The notes below the pieces were generated by a model. The model did no database searches. It was not told the origin of the DNA and saw only the letters and a program-made list of their open reading frames with translations. Positions 7,219 through 16,253 of a DNA stretch of 41,073 nt are shown here, piece after piece. The stretch's first letter is position 1. Each line of letters opens with the position of its first letter. The DNA is from an uncultured Verrucomicrobiota bacterium. Lineage in GTDB: Bacteria > Verrucomicrobiota > Verrucomicrobiia > Limisphaerales > UBA9464. The stretch is from contig CAIRNV010000115.1 in NCBI GenBank assembly GCA_903880005.1, forward strand, positions 1 to 41,073, read 5' to 3'. The translations under genes were made by a program, and so were the position numbers.

Positions 7219-9414
7219 ATGAATTCTACCCGCAAACACAGCATGCATCGCGCCTTCATGGCGACTGGGACGGCGTTGGGCATCGCCTGGGCCGCGCAGC
7301 AAGGGCAGGCGGCCGACGACCTGGTCGTGGCCGAATTCGACGGCGATTCCTATGCCCCTTGGACGGCGGCGGGCGACGCCTTCGGCGACGGGCCCGCGCG
7401 CGGGGCCTTGCCGGGCCAGATGTCCGTCTCGGGCTTCAAGGGCAAGGGCCTGGTCAATTCGTTCCGCAACGGCGACGCCGCCACCGGCGTCCTGACGTCC
7501 CCGCCGTTCGTCCTGCAACGGCGCCACCTGTCCTTCCTCATCGGCGGAGGCGCCAACGCCGAGAAGCTCGCCCTGCAACTCCTGCTCGATGGCCGCGTCG
7601 TACGGTCGGCCACCGGCGGCAACAGCCAGCCTGGCGGCAGCGAGGATCTGGCCCCCGGTTCGTGGGACGTCGCCGACCTCGCCGGCAAGACGGTCGTGCT
7701 GCGCATCGTGGACGACGCGACCGGCGGATGGGGGCACATCAACGTGGACCATGTGGTGCAGACCGACCGCAAGCCCGCCGGGTTGATCCGGGACGCCGCC
7801 CGCGACGTCACCGCCTCGCACCGGTACCTGCTGGTCCCCATCAAGACGGGCGCACCCAAGCGCGTCGTCACGCTTTCGGCCGGTGACCATGTCATCGTGC
7901 GCAACGACGTGGAACTGGCCCCGGGCGCCGCCGAGTGGTGGGGCGTGATGGACGTGGGACCCTGGCGCGGCCAATCCCTGCGCGTGACGGTGGACAAGCT
8001 CCCCGAGGATTCCTCCGGGCTCGCGTCCATCCGGACATCGGACACGGTTCCCGACGCGGCGACGCTCTATCGCGAGCCCTTGCGCGGGCAGCTCCACTTC
8101 TCGCCCCAGCGCGGCTGGAACAACGACCCCAACGGCATGGTGTACTTCCGGGGCGAGTACCACCTCTTCTTCCAGCACAACCCCTACGGATGGGCGTGGG
8201 GCAACATGCACTGGGGCCACGCCGTCAGCCGCGACCTCGTCTCCTGGACGGAGCTGGGCGACGTGCTGATGCCCGACGTGTACGGGCCCATGTTCTCCGG
8301 GAGCGCCGTCGTGGACTGGCAGAACACCAGCGGCCTCGGCACCGACGGCAAGCCCCCGCTCGTCCTCATCTACACCGCCGCCGGCAATCCCACCGTCCAA
8401 TGCATCGCGTCGAGCACGGACGGACGGACGTTCGTGAAGTACCCCGGCAACCCCATCCTGCCCCAGGTCACGGGCGGCAACCGCGACCCCAAGGTCCTGT
8501 GGCACGAGCCCACCAGGAAATGGGTCATGGTCCTGTATGTCGAGTTGCCGGGACGCGGGCACACGGTGCACTTCTACACATCGCCCAACCTCAAGGACTG
8601 GTCCCTCGCGTCCGTCACCGACGGCGTCCGCGGCAGCAACTACCTCTACGAATGCCCCGACTTCTTCGAGCTGCCCGTCGATGGCAACCCGAGGGACAAG
8701 AGGTGGGTGCTCGCCGGGGCCAACACCGAGTACGCCGTGGGCACCTTCGACGGCACGCGCTTCACCCCCGGGCACTCGCGGCTGCCCGGCCAACGCGGCA
8801 AGGGCTTCTATGCGCCCCAGACGTTCAGCGACATCCCCGCGCGCGACGGCCGCCGCATCCAGTTCGGCTGGTTCCAGACCGAGACCAAGGGCGCGTCCTT
8901 CAACCAGTCCATGACGCTCCCCTTGGTGCTCACGTTGACGTCCACGCCCGAGGGCCCCCGCCTCGCCTACAACCCGGCCAAGGAGATCCAGTCCCTGCGG
9001 CAACGCGGCCGCGTCCTCCGCAACGTCACCGTCGGCACCCGCTCCACCGACGCCCCGCTCGACCTCGGCGAGGCCGAGCTGCTGGAGCTGTCCGCCGAGT
9101 TCGAGCACGGCCAAGGCTCGGTCGAGTTCGTCGTGCGCGGCGCCGTGATCCGCTACGACGACGAACGGCAGGAAATCTCCGTCCAAGGCCACAAGGCCCC
9201 CGCGCCCCGTCGCGGAAGCCGCCAGCGCATCACCGTCTTCTGCGACCGCACCGGGCTCGAGGTCTTCGCCAGCGACGGCCTCTGCTACGTGCCCATGCCG
9301 TTCCAGCCCGCGCCCGACGACCGACACGTCCTCGTGAGGGCCCCCGGAGGCCCACGCCGCCTCAAGCAGGTGGCGTTGTACCCCCTCCGCTCCATCTGGC
9401 ATCAGCCGCGCTAG
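7219..9414 (+). CDS. Glycoside hydrolase family 32 (levanase/fructanase-like), secreted, with an extra N-terminal domain
   Basis: GH32 signatures: LHFSPQRGWNNDPNGMVYFRGEYHLFFQHNPYGWAWGNMHWGHAVSRDLVSW, GGNRDPKVLWHE, YECPDFFELP. Signal-like N-terminus MNSTRKHSMHRAFMATGTALGIAWAAQQGQA. Confidence 0.93.
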   Translation: MNSTRKHSMHRAFMATGTALGIAWAAQQGQAADDLVVAEFDGDSYAPWTAAGDAFGDGPARGALPGQMSVSGFKGKGLVNSFRNGDAATGVLTSPPFVLQRRHLSFLIGGGANAEKLALQLLLDGRVVRSATGGNSQPGGSEDLAPGSWDVADLAGKTVVLRIVDDATGGWGHINVDHVVQTDRKPAGLIRDAARDVTASHRYLLVPIKTGAPKRVVTLSAGDHVIVRNDVELAPGAAEWWGVMDVGPWRGQSLRVTVDKLPEDSSGLASIRTSDTVPDAATLYREPLRGQLHFSPQRGWNNDPNGMVYFRGEYHLFFQHNPYGWAWGNMHWGHAVSRDLVSWTELGDVLMPDVYGPMFSGSAVVDWQNTSGLGTDGKPPLVLIYTAAGNPTVQCIASSTDGRTFVKYPGNPILPQVTGGNRDPKVLWHEPTRKWVMVLYVELPGRGHTVHFYTSPNLKDWSLASVTDGVRGSNYLYECPDFFELPVDGNPRDKRWVLAGANTEYAVGTFDGTRFTPGHSRLPGQRGKGFYAPQTFSDIPARDGRRIQFGWFQTETKGASFNQSMTLPLVLTLTSTPEGPRLAYNPAKEIQSLRQRGRVLRNVTVGTRSTDAPLDLGEAELLELSAEFEHGQGSVEFVVRGAVIRYDDERQEISVQGHKAPAPRRGSRQRITVFCDRTGLEVFASDGLCYVPMPFQPAPDDRHVLVRAPGGPRRLKQVALYPLRSIWHQPR

Positions 9415-9478
9415 CGAGGACGATCCGCTCCGGGCAAACGACATCCCCGGCGAATCCGAACGCCTCCCCATCCTGTAG

Positions 9479-9498
9479 GCCGCGTGCCCTCACGCGGC
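9479..9498. terminator. Hairpin GCCGCGTG-CCCT-CACGCGGC between convergent genes
   Basis: Perfect 8-bp inverted repeat with a 4-nt loop in the GH32/aas convergent intergenic region. Confidence 0.5.
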
Positions 9499-9546
9499 GC
9501 CCGGTGGAATGGTGGCAACGGCATCCTGCCGCTGTCGTGACCAAGC

Positions 9547-9565
9547 CAGAGCCGGGAAGGCTCTG
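9547..9565. terminator. Hairpin CAGAGCC-GGGAA-GGCTCTG
   Basis: Perfect 7-bp inverted repeat with a 5-nt loop, about 29 nt past the aas-like stop codon. No strong T tract, so the terminator role is inference. Confidence 0.4.
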
Positions 9566-9593
9566 CCACGTGCCCCCCCCCGCGCGCGCCGGG

Positions 9594-11765
9594 TCACGGC
9601 ACGCTGCCAGTCGCCGGGGCGTCCTGCGAGGCCAACCATGCCATCAGCGACCGATGGTCCGTCTTGCCCGTGCCAAGCTTCGGGATGTCGGGGATGAACC
9701 GCAGCTCGCGCGGGATGCTCAGGTTGCTCAACCCCTTGGCGCGAATCGCGTCGCGTACCTCCGACATGGTCAATTCCCGGGACGTGGCGATCGCGATCAG
9801 CTTCTCGCCCTTCGCGTCGCAAGGCAGGGCCACCACCGCGACCTCGCATCGGCGGCCGTGGCGCGGGAAGGCGCCGTCGAGGGCCTCCTCGATGGCGGCA
9901 AGGCTGACCATCTCGCCGCTGACCTTCGCAAAGCGCTTCAGGCGGCCCAGGATGAAGACGAACCCGTCCGCGTCCACCCGCACGATGTCGCCGGTGTCGT
10001 ACCACCCGCCCATCTGCTGGAACCGGGCGTTCGCCTCGGGGTTGAGGTAGCCCTTCATCACGTTGGCACCCCGCACCAGGAGGCGGCCGCCCTCGGGGAC
10101 GCCCTCCACGGGTTCCAGGCGCCATTCCACCCCGGGGAGGAAACGGCCCACCGAGCCAAAGCGCGGCTCGATCCGCGAGTTGGCGCAAATGACGGGGCTG
10201 CACTCGGTCGCGCCGTACCCCTCGATCACGCGGACGCCGAACGTCCGCGCCCAGGTGTTGGCCGTGGCCTCCTGCAGCTTCTCCGCCCCCGCCACAAGGT
10301 ATCGCAGGGTATTGAAGTCATAGGGATGCGCCCGTCGCGCGTAGCCGTTTAGGAACGTGTTGGTGCCCACGAGCACCGTGCAGGCCTTGTCGTACACCAG
10401 CGCCGGCACCACGCGGTAGTGCAACGGCGACGGATACAGGAACACGTACTCGCCCCGGATGAGCGGGAACAACGTGCACGTGGTCAGCCCAAAGCTGTGG
10501 AACAACGGCATCGCGTTGAAGAAGCGCTCCTCGTCCGACACGTCCAGGTGCGCCGTGATCTGCCGGACGTTCGCCAGCAGGTTGCGATGCGTGAGTTCCA
10601 CGCCCTTGGGCACGCCCTCCGACCCCGACGTGAACAACACCACCGCCGACTGGTCCGGGGCCGCCGTCGCGCCCGACCAACGCCCGCCGCAGCGAAGGGT
10701 GTTGGCCATCAAGCGGACGAGCTTCAACCAACCCGGCACGGATGCGCCCACGTCCTCGAGATACACCACGGACACGTCCCCGCCCGCCAAGGCCTCCAAC
10801 GGGATCTTCGCCTTCTCGACAAAGGCGCGCGACGTCAGGATTTGACGGCATCCCGCCAGCACCAGGCACGCCCGCATCACGGGGACGCCCGAGGAAAAGT
10901 TGAGGATCGCCGGCACGCGCCCGATGGCCATCAGGGCCAGCAACGCCACCGGCGTGGCGTTCATGTTGGGCAGCAACACCGCCACGCGCCCGCCCTTGGG
11001 CGTCGCCCCCATCAACACCTCCAGCCGCCAGGCGAGCACATCCACCCCCACCATCAGCCGTCGATAGCTCAACGGCTGCTGCCGGATGTCCTCCAACGCC
11101 ATCTTGCGGGGCCGATGCCACGCCGCATCCGCGACGGCCGCCACGACGTGCGTGGGACCCAGCTGCATCTCGGCCTCGAATTGCTGCCGCAACATGTGGT
11201 CCCGGATCCAGGCCGTGGCCCGTCGCCTCGCCACGGCGGCAGGCAAGCCATGGAACCGCGGCGGCTCCATCGCCGGGCTGAAGTGCGCCGTCACCCGTGG
11301 AAACCACCGCGTCCAGCCCAGGTGCCGCACGAACGGCACCCGCACCGCCCCGCGCAGGTGGCACATGATCACCCTCGCCTGCGTCCTGTGCACTAGGAAG
11401 CCCGAGCCGTCGTACAGCCTCATCAGGCTTCCCGTCAGCGAGATGCGCCCCTCCGCAAACAGGACCAGCCGCCCCCCGGTGGCCAGGAACTCCGCCATCC
11501 GCTTCACCGCGTAGGGGGACGCCGTGTCCACCGGGAACGTCCGCCGGTTCAGCATGATCTTGCGGTGAAACCACGACGCCTCGGCCGTCGTCGCGCTCGT
11601 CACGAACTTCCAGTCGTCGTCCAGCAGCGCGTACAGAAACGCCCAGTCCAGCCACGACACGTGGTTCGGCACCAGCAACACCGGCCCCTTCGCCGCCAAT
11701 ACCCCGGCATCAAATGCCCGGAAGCGGAACCACCACGTCAGCACCCATCGGATCAAGGTCTTCAT
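9594..11765 (-). CDS. aas: Bifunctional 1-acyl-glycerophosphate acyltransferase / AMP-dependent acyl-(ACP/CoA) ligase (Aas-like)
   Basis: Acyltransferase block PVLLVPNHVSWLDWAFLYAL and LFAEGRISLTGSL. ANL ligase block SAVVLFTSGSEGVPKGVELTHRNLLANV, VIEGYGATECSPV, GGWYDTGDIVRVDADGFVFILGRLKRFAKVSGEMVSLAAIEEAL. Confidence 0.9.
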   Translation of the reverse strand: MKTLIRWVLTWWFRFRAFDAGVLAAKGPVLLVPNHVSWLDWAFLYALLDDDWKFVTSATTAEASWFHRKIMLNRRTFPVDTASPYAVKRMAEFLATGGRLVLFAEGRISLTGSLMRLYDGSGFLVHRTQARVIMCHLRGAVRVPFVRHLGWTRWFPRVTAHFSPAMEPPRFHGLPAAVARRRATAWIRDHMLRQQFEAEMQLGPTHVVAAVADAAWHRPRKMALEDIRQQPLSYRRLMVGVDVLAWRLEVLMGATPKGGRVAVLLPNMNATPVALLALMAIGRVPAILNFSSGVPVMRACLVLAGCRQILTSRAFVEKAKIPLEALAGGDVSVVYLEDVGASVPGWLKLVRLMANTLRCGGRWSGATAAPDQSAVVLFTSGSEGVPKGVELTHRNLLANVRQITAHLDVSDEERFFNAMPLFHSFGLTTCTLFPLIRGEYVFLYPSPLHYRVVPALVYDKACTVLVGTNTFLNGYARRAHPYDFNTLRYLVAGAEKLQEATANTWARTFGVRVIEGYGATECSPVICANSRIEPRFGSVGRFLPGVEWRLEPVEGVPEGGRLLVRGANVMKGYLNPEANARFQQMGGWYDTGDIVRVDADGFVFILGRLKRFAKVSGEMVSLAAIEEALDGAFPRHGRRCEVAVVALPCDAKGEKLIAIATSRELTMSEVRDAIRAKGLSNLSIPRELRFIPDIPKLGTGKTDHRSLMAWLASQDAPATGSVP

Positions 11766-11802
11766 CGTCTTGAGATTCTTGCGCCACCCCGACTCCGCCC
11801 GT

Positions 11803-13071
11803 TCACCGATCCCGACGCGCCGGGATGCGGAGCCCCAGCAACGCAAGCCCCACCAAACCGGCCAGCACGAAGAAGAACTGCCCCGCGCTCACGGGCGTCG
11901 AGAACCATTCCCCCGAGTGCACGCACACCGCCACCACGCCCCCGGCCATCAGCATCCCCACGTTGTCGCACAGGTTTTGCACCGCGATCGTCTTCCCCAT
12001 CCGCGTCGGGTCCGTCTCCGCCTGCAACGCCGCGTTCAACGGGATCAGGAACAAGCCCGCTGCCACGCCCGCCGCCACCAGCAACGCCATCACCCACGGG
12101 AACCACGTCATCCCACCCGCCACATGGCTTGCCCGCAGGCCCGGCACCACGTCCACCAAGCCCACGCCCACCAACGTCGCCACCAACAACACGCCGTAGA
12201 ACCGGGTGCGCGCAAGGTCCCCCACCGCGTGCCACTGGCCCGCCAGCAGGCTCCCCGCCATCACGCCCACCGACAACCACAGCCCCAGCAGCGAGATCTG
12301 CGTGTTATCCTTCAACCCCAGCACGTCGATGCCCCACGCCTGGAAGTTGATCTTCATCGCCGCGCCGCACACCCAGAACAACCCCGTGCCCAGCAACACC
12401 CTCGCCATGCGCGGGTGGCCCAGGAGGTCCCGCGCATGCCCGACGAACTCCTTCAGGCTGGCGTCGAGCCGCGCCGAAGGCGTGCATGGCGTGCGGTCCA
12501 TCGCCAGGTTGCACAGCAACCCGCCCCCGAACACCGCCAGCAGGATCCCGTAGCACGCCTGAACCGACAGGCGGTCGATCATCAACGACCCGCCGATCGC
12601 GCCCGTGATGATCGCCAGCAACGTCAGCAGCTCCACCGTCCCGTTCGCCTTCACCAAGCGCTCCGCAGGCAGGATCTCGGGCAGGATGCCGTACTTCGCC
12701 GGGCCGTAGAAGCAGGCCCCGATCCCCACCACCAAGTACCCCGGCGCCTGCCAGACGTACCCCAGCCACACGCTCAACGCGCACATCGCCGTGCCAAGCA
12801 CCTTCACGCCGTTGCCCCCCACCAGCCACGTCGTCTTCGAGAACCGATCGTTCAGGTACCCCGCCAACGGGGCCAACACCACGTACGGCACAAACAGGAG
12901 GCTCGTGTACAACGCCCCGCGCGACCGCAGCGTCTCCTCCGTGATCGCGCCCGAGTTCTTCAGCAATGTGAGCTGCCCAAGGATCACCGCCAGGATCGCG
13001 TTGTCTCCAAACGCGCCGAGGAATTGGCCGGCCAACAACAGCAGGTAGTTGCGCCCACTGGGCTTGTTCAT
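11803..13071 (-). CDS. lplT: MFS transporter, LplT-like lysophospholipid transporter
   Basis: MNKPSGRNYLLLLAGQFLGAFGDNAILAVILGQLT...FVPYVVLAPLAGYLNDRFSKTTWLVGGNGVKVLG...GPAKYGILPEILPAERLVKANGTVELLTLLAIITGAIGG. Immediately upstream of the aas-like gene on the same strand. Confidence 0.85.
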   Translation of the reverse strand: MNKPSGRNYLLLLAGQFLGAFGDNAILAVILGQLTLLKNSGAITEETLRSRGALYTSLLFVPYVVLAPLAGYLNDRFSKTTWLVGGNGVKVLGTAMCALSVWLGYVWQAPGYLVVGIGACFYGPAKYGILPEILPAERLVKANGTVELLTLLAIITGAIGGSLMIDRLSVQACYGILLAVFGGGLLCNLAMDRTPCTPSARLDASLKEFVGHARDLLGHPRMARVLLGTGLFWVCGAAMKINFQAWGIDVLGLKDNTQISLLGLWLSVGVMAGSLLAGQWHAVGDLARTRFYGVLLVATLVGVGLVDVVPGLRASHVAGGMTWFPWVMALLVAAGVAAGLFLIPLNAALQAETDPTRMGKTIAVQNLCDNVGMLMAGGVVAVCVHSGEWFSTPVSAGQFFFVLAGLVGLALLGLRIPARRDR

Positions 13072-13218
13072 GCGGGGGAATGGTTCACCACCCCGACGCT
13101 GGACTGGCGAACCATGGATGCAAGCGTGCATGCCGACGTGATGCACCAACCGGGCGCCCGGGCGTGAATCGAATCCCCCGATGGCCGCGTCGGCGGCGTC
13201 GATGCCCGCCGTGACGGC

Positions 13219-13986
13219 CTACAACCACCGCAGCAACGCCGTCGCCACCGCATGGCCCGCCCGCTCCGTGGAGATGCATCCGCCGTGACGTGCCACCTGC
13301 TCCTTGACCGACGGCATGCCATTGGAGGGCACCAGGAGATGCCGGGCATGCCGTGGCAGGAGCATGGGCAGGTCGTTGAAGTGATCCCCCGCCGCGAGGG
13401 TTTCGTCGGGCGAGATGCCCAGCAGCCGCTGCAACTCGGCCAGCGCCGTCCCCTTGCTGTACGCCGCGTGGCTCAGGCGCACGTACACGTCGTTGCGCAC
13501 GACCGCCAACCCGCTCACCGACGCCGCGAACTCCACCAACTCGGCCTCGATCCGGTCCATCTGGGCCACGCTGCGGGCGATCGCGCACAACGGGGACCAC
13601 GGGTCGTCGTAGAACATCGCGTCATGCCGCGACTGCAACCCCTCCAGCAAGTCCGGCACGGCCTCCGCCATGCCTGCGAACAACCGGGCGTGGTCCTCAT
13701 GGCATCGCGTGTTCCACGGCTCCACCGGCACATAGTGCCCGCGGTCGTTCGCGAAGATCTCCCGTTCGACCAACACGAGGTAGTCGGGCCGCACCGACGC
13801 ACCGGACCGGCCCAGGGTTTCCATCAGGCTTTGCATCTCGCGCCCCGTGTTGATCACCCACCGAACCCCGCGCGCCTGCAACGACGCGATCCGTTCCTGG
13901 AACGCCAGCGGGATCGGGGCCTCCGCATGCTCCTCGTGGATCGTCCCGTCAAAGTCGGTGGAAACCAGCCGTAGTTCGTCGCCCAT
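13219..13986 (-). CDS. HAD-superfamily hydrolase (Cof/HAD-IIB type)
   Basis: MGDELRLVSTDFDGTIHEE...GVRWVINTGREMQSL...SKGTALAELQRLLGISPDETLAAGDHFNDLPML. Confidence 0.85.
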   Translation of the reverse strand: MGDELRLVSTDFDGTIHEEHAEAPIPLAFQERIASLQARGVRWVINTGREMQSLMETLGRSGASVRPDYLVLVEREIFANDRGHYVPVEPWNTRCHEDHARLFAGMAEAVPDLLEGLQSRHDAMFYDDPWSPLCAIARSVAQMDRIEAELVEFAASVSGLAVVRNDVYVRLSHAAYSKGTALAELQRLLGISPDETLAAGDHFNDLPMLLPRHARHLLVPSNGMPSVKEQVARHGGCISTERAGHAVATALLRWL

Positions 13987-14041
13987 CGCCCCCATCGTCC
14001 ACGGAACCCTCCCTCCCTCCAAGAAGTCAGATGAACAACCG

Positions 14042-14051
14042 CGGTCCCCCT
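14042..14051. repeat. Left target-site duplication CGGTCCCCCT
   Basis: Identical to 16002-16011, directly flanking the inverted repeats of the IS. Confidence 0.88.
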
Positions 14052-16001
14052 CAGCGCGTATGCATGAAGCGCTCAGGCGAGTTTTGGGTTGAGGTTGGTG
14101 ACGAAGGCGAAGGCCATGGCGAGGTTGTCCTCGCCCATGGCGGCTTGGAAGTCGGTGAGGGAGAGGTGTCGAGGCCTTCGCTGGCGGCTACGCCAGTGCA
14201 TGTAGAAGCTGATGACGATGCGGCGAAGCATGCCCAGGATCAGCAGTCCGTTGGTGTCGCGGACACGGCATCGATCGTCGTTGAGCGTGACGTCCAGCCG
14301 CTGATGACTGCCGTTCTCGATCCCCCAGCCTTGGCGGTTGGCTTCGAGCCACTCCTTGGCTGGAAGTTCCTCCGGACTCAGGTCGGTGATCAGTCCGACG
14401 GTTTCATCCTTGCGCCCACGACGTTGGCGCGTCAGCCGGGCGCATTGGGCCGCGAAGGGGAACCCAACGTTCTCGGCCTCGACCGGACGACTGACCAGGG
14501 TGCGGCTTTCAGCAACGCCCCGGTTCCTTTCCCGCTTCCGGGCCTGGGTGGGCGTCGTGGTCAGAGGGGGAAAAACCCGTCGGTGGGACGGGTACGGCGT
14601 TGTCGATGTTCTGACGCAGGGTGGATTGGTTGTCTTTGACGCTCAGCAGGTAGTGCGCGCCGTGTTCGAGGACCAACTCCCGGGCAGTCTGGTCCTGCGT
14701 GTGGAGTGCATCCAGGGAGACGACGCGGCCGGCCAGGTCCAACTCGCCGAAGAGCTCCCGTGCCACGGGGATTTCGTTGGTCTTGGTGTCGACCACCGCG
14801 CTGCCCAGGTAGAACTGGCTGGGCACGGTGACCGCCGCCAGGATCGCGTCACCGGGACCGTGGCGGGGCTTCTTGCCATCCACGGCGATCAATTCGTTGG
14901 CCGGTGGTTGTCCCCGCACCTTGGCTTGGATTTGTAGCAACAACTGGTTGAGGATCTTGGCGTCCAGCTTGGCCAGGCAGCGGGAGAAGGTCGATTGGCT
15001 GGGGGCCGGGAAGCGGCCGTTGGGGTGGGGGCGGATCCCCAAGGCCCCGCGCTGATGCTGGTTGAGGCGCCGGGCCAGCTTGGCCAGGTCCTTTTGACCG
15101 CGCGGCGCGTCGCACAGGATGGCCACCAGCATCAGGGTCACCAGCGACCAGACCGGGTAGGACTCCACGCGCTCCCGATACTCGGGCAACTCCCGGAAGT
15201 GCTGGGTCAGGGCACGCAGTTCCGTGCCCTTGAGGTAACAGCGGGCGCCGGCCTTCTTTTCCACCGAGGCCAGCGCCGGCTTGAGATGCTCGGCCTGCAA
15301 GCTGCGCCGGGCGTTCTTCACCAGTTCCCGCACAAAGAGGCGCTTGGGCTTGTCGTGTTCCACGTAGTAGTCCCGGCGATGGCGTCCGCTGCCATCGGTC
15401 AATCCCACCTCCTCCCAGCCTTGGGCCGTGTAGACGGTGCCGTGGAACTGCTCGGGGTCCACAAACGTCTCGACGACCAGCACCGGATGCCCGTAGCGGG
15501 CCTGCCAGTCCGTGCTGAGGCGCTCCAAGGCCAGGCGCAGCACCCGCGATCCCAAGTTGGGCTGGCGCGCCTTGGGCAGGATGAGGAAGCGGCTGTTGTT
15601 GGCGACCAGGCTCAGCCGGCGATCCCGTTGGGCCTGGGTCCATCCGATCCACTGGTCGCGGTGCTTGAGGTGCTTGGCGGCCGCGTTGAAGACCAGGACG
15701 GCCAGCCAGTTCCCCGGGGCGTCCACCGCAGCGTAGAAGATCCGCTCGCCCACGGGCTTGAGCCCGCCCAGATAGTGGTGCTTCCCAAGAAGCGACTGCA
15801 GTCGGCGCAGATCCGACGCCGTGGTCAGGGGCACCACCTGGACTTCATCCAACGACACCGGAGCTTGAACAAGGGCCTTTTTCTTGGGGGCGGCTTGGCG
15901 TTCCACACCCCGGACCCTAAAAAGTTGACGGAGGGATGTCCCGCAAAAACGACTTCACATCGGCCCTTTCGGCCTCAAATCCATCCCATGAATACGCGCT
16001 G
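14052..16001 (-). mobile_element. ISAs1-like insertion sequence, 1950 bp
   Basis: Terminal inverted repeats CAGCGCGTATGCATG (14052-14066) / CATGAATACGCGCTG (15987-16001), 14 of 15 matching. Flanked by a 10-bp direct repeat CGGTCCCCCT. Encodes an ISAs1-type transposase with an N-terminal DUF4338 module. Confidence 0.9.
14073..15906 (-). pseudogene. DUF4338-ISAs1 transposase with a single frameshift near 14566-14575
   Basis: Frame 1 (ORF 14509-15906): LLGKHHYLGGLKPVGERIFYAAV...RDQWIGWTQAQRDRRLSLVANNSRFLIL (DUF4338-like), then FRELPEYRERVESYPVWSLVTLMLVAILCDAPRGQKDLAKLARRL...DGKKPRHG...VVSLDALHTQDQTAREL...LLSVKDNQSTL. The next minus-strand frame continues TTTPTQARKRERNRGVAESRTLVS...GRKDETVGLITDLSPEELPAKEWLEANRQGWGIENGSHQRLDVTLNDDRCRVRDTNGLLILGMLRRIVISFY...AFAFVTNLNPKLA* to 14073. 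Confidence 0.87.
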
Positions 16002-16011
16002 CGGTCCCCCT
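16002..16011. repeat. Right target-site duplication CGGTCCCCCT
   Basis: Identical to 14042-14051. Confidence 0.88.
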
Positions 16012-16022
16012 GGGAACGCGCC

Positions 16023-16185
16023 CCGGGACGATCCAGTTGGGAGGCAAGTGATTGCGCTGCAGATTCTTTCGCAAGACGAGGAGTGAGCGAGGCGCGGGCC
16101 AGTGCCAGGCCCGTAACAAGCGAAGGACGAGGCTCTTCCGAAAGAAGATCCAGCAAGCACGACCGAGCCAAGTGAATCGTTCCGG
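16023..16185. repeat. Repeat family A, copy 2 (long form, ~163 bp)
   Basis: CCGGGACGATCCAGTTGGGAGGCAAGTGATTGCG...AGCAAGCACGACCGAGCCAAGTGAATCGTTCCGG. Ends match copies 1 and 3; about 85 bp of extra interior. Confidence 0.85.
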
Positions 16186-16253
16186 TTGAGGCATGGCGGC
16201 TGCGGCCGGGGACGGCCGCGCTGCCAGGGGGCCTCCCTCGCTCGGCCCCGTCT

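Noticed and set aside
7183-9471. 762-aa minus-strand ORF opposite the GH32 gene
   Set aside because: Antisense shadow of a well-supported GH32 gene.
14566-14575. Programmed ribosomal frameshift in the transposase as a firm call
   Set aside because: The shift needed is +1 at TTTTTCCCCC, not a classic -1 slippery site. A one-base indel or sequencing error is the simpler explanation, so it is kept only as a question.
14031-14937. Plus-strand ORFs of ~200 aa inside the IS
   Set aside because: Antisense to the ISAs1-like transposase. The apparent start at 14031 is chance and includes target-site sequence.
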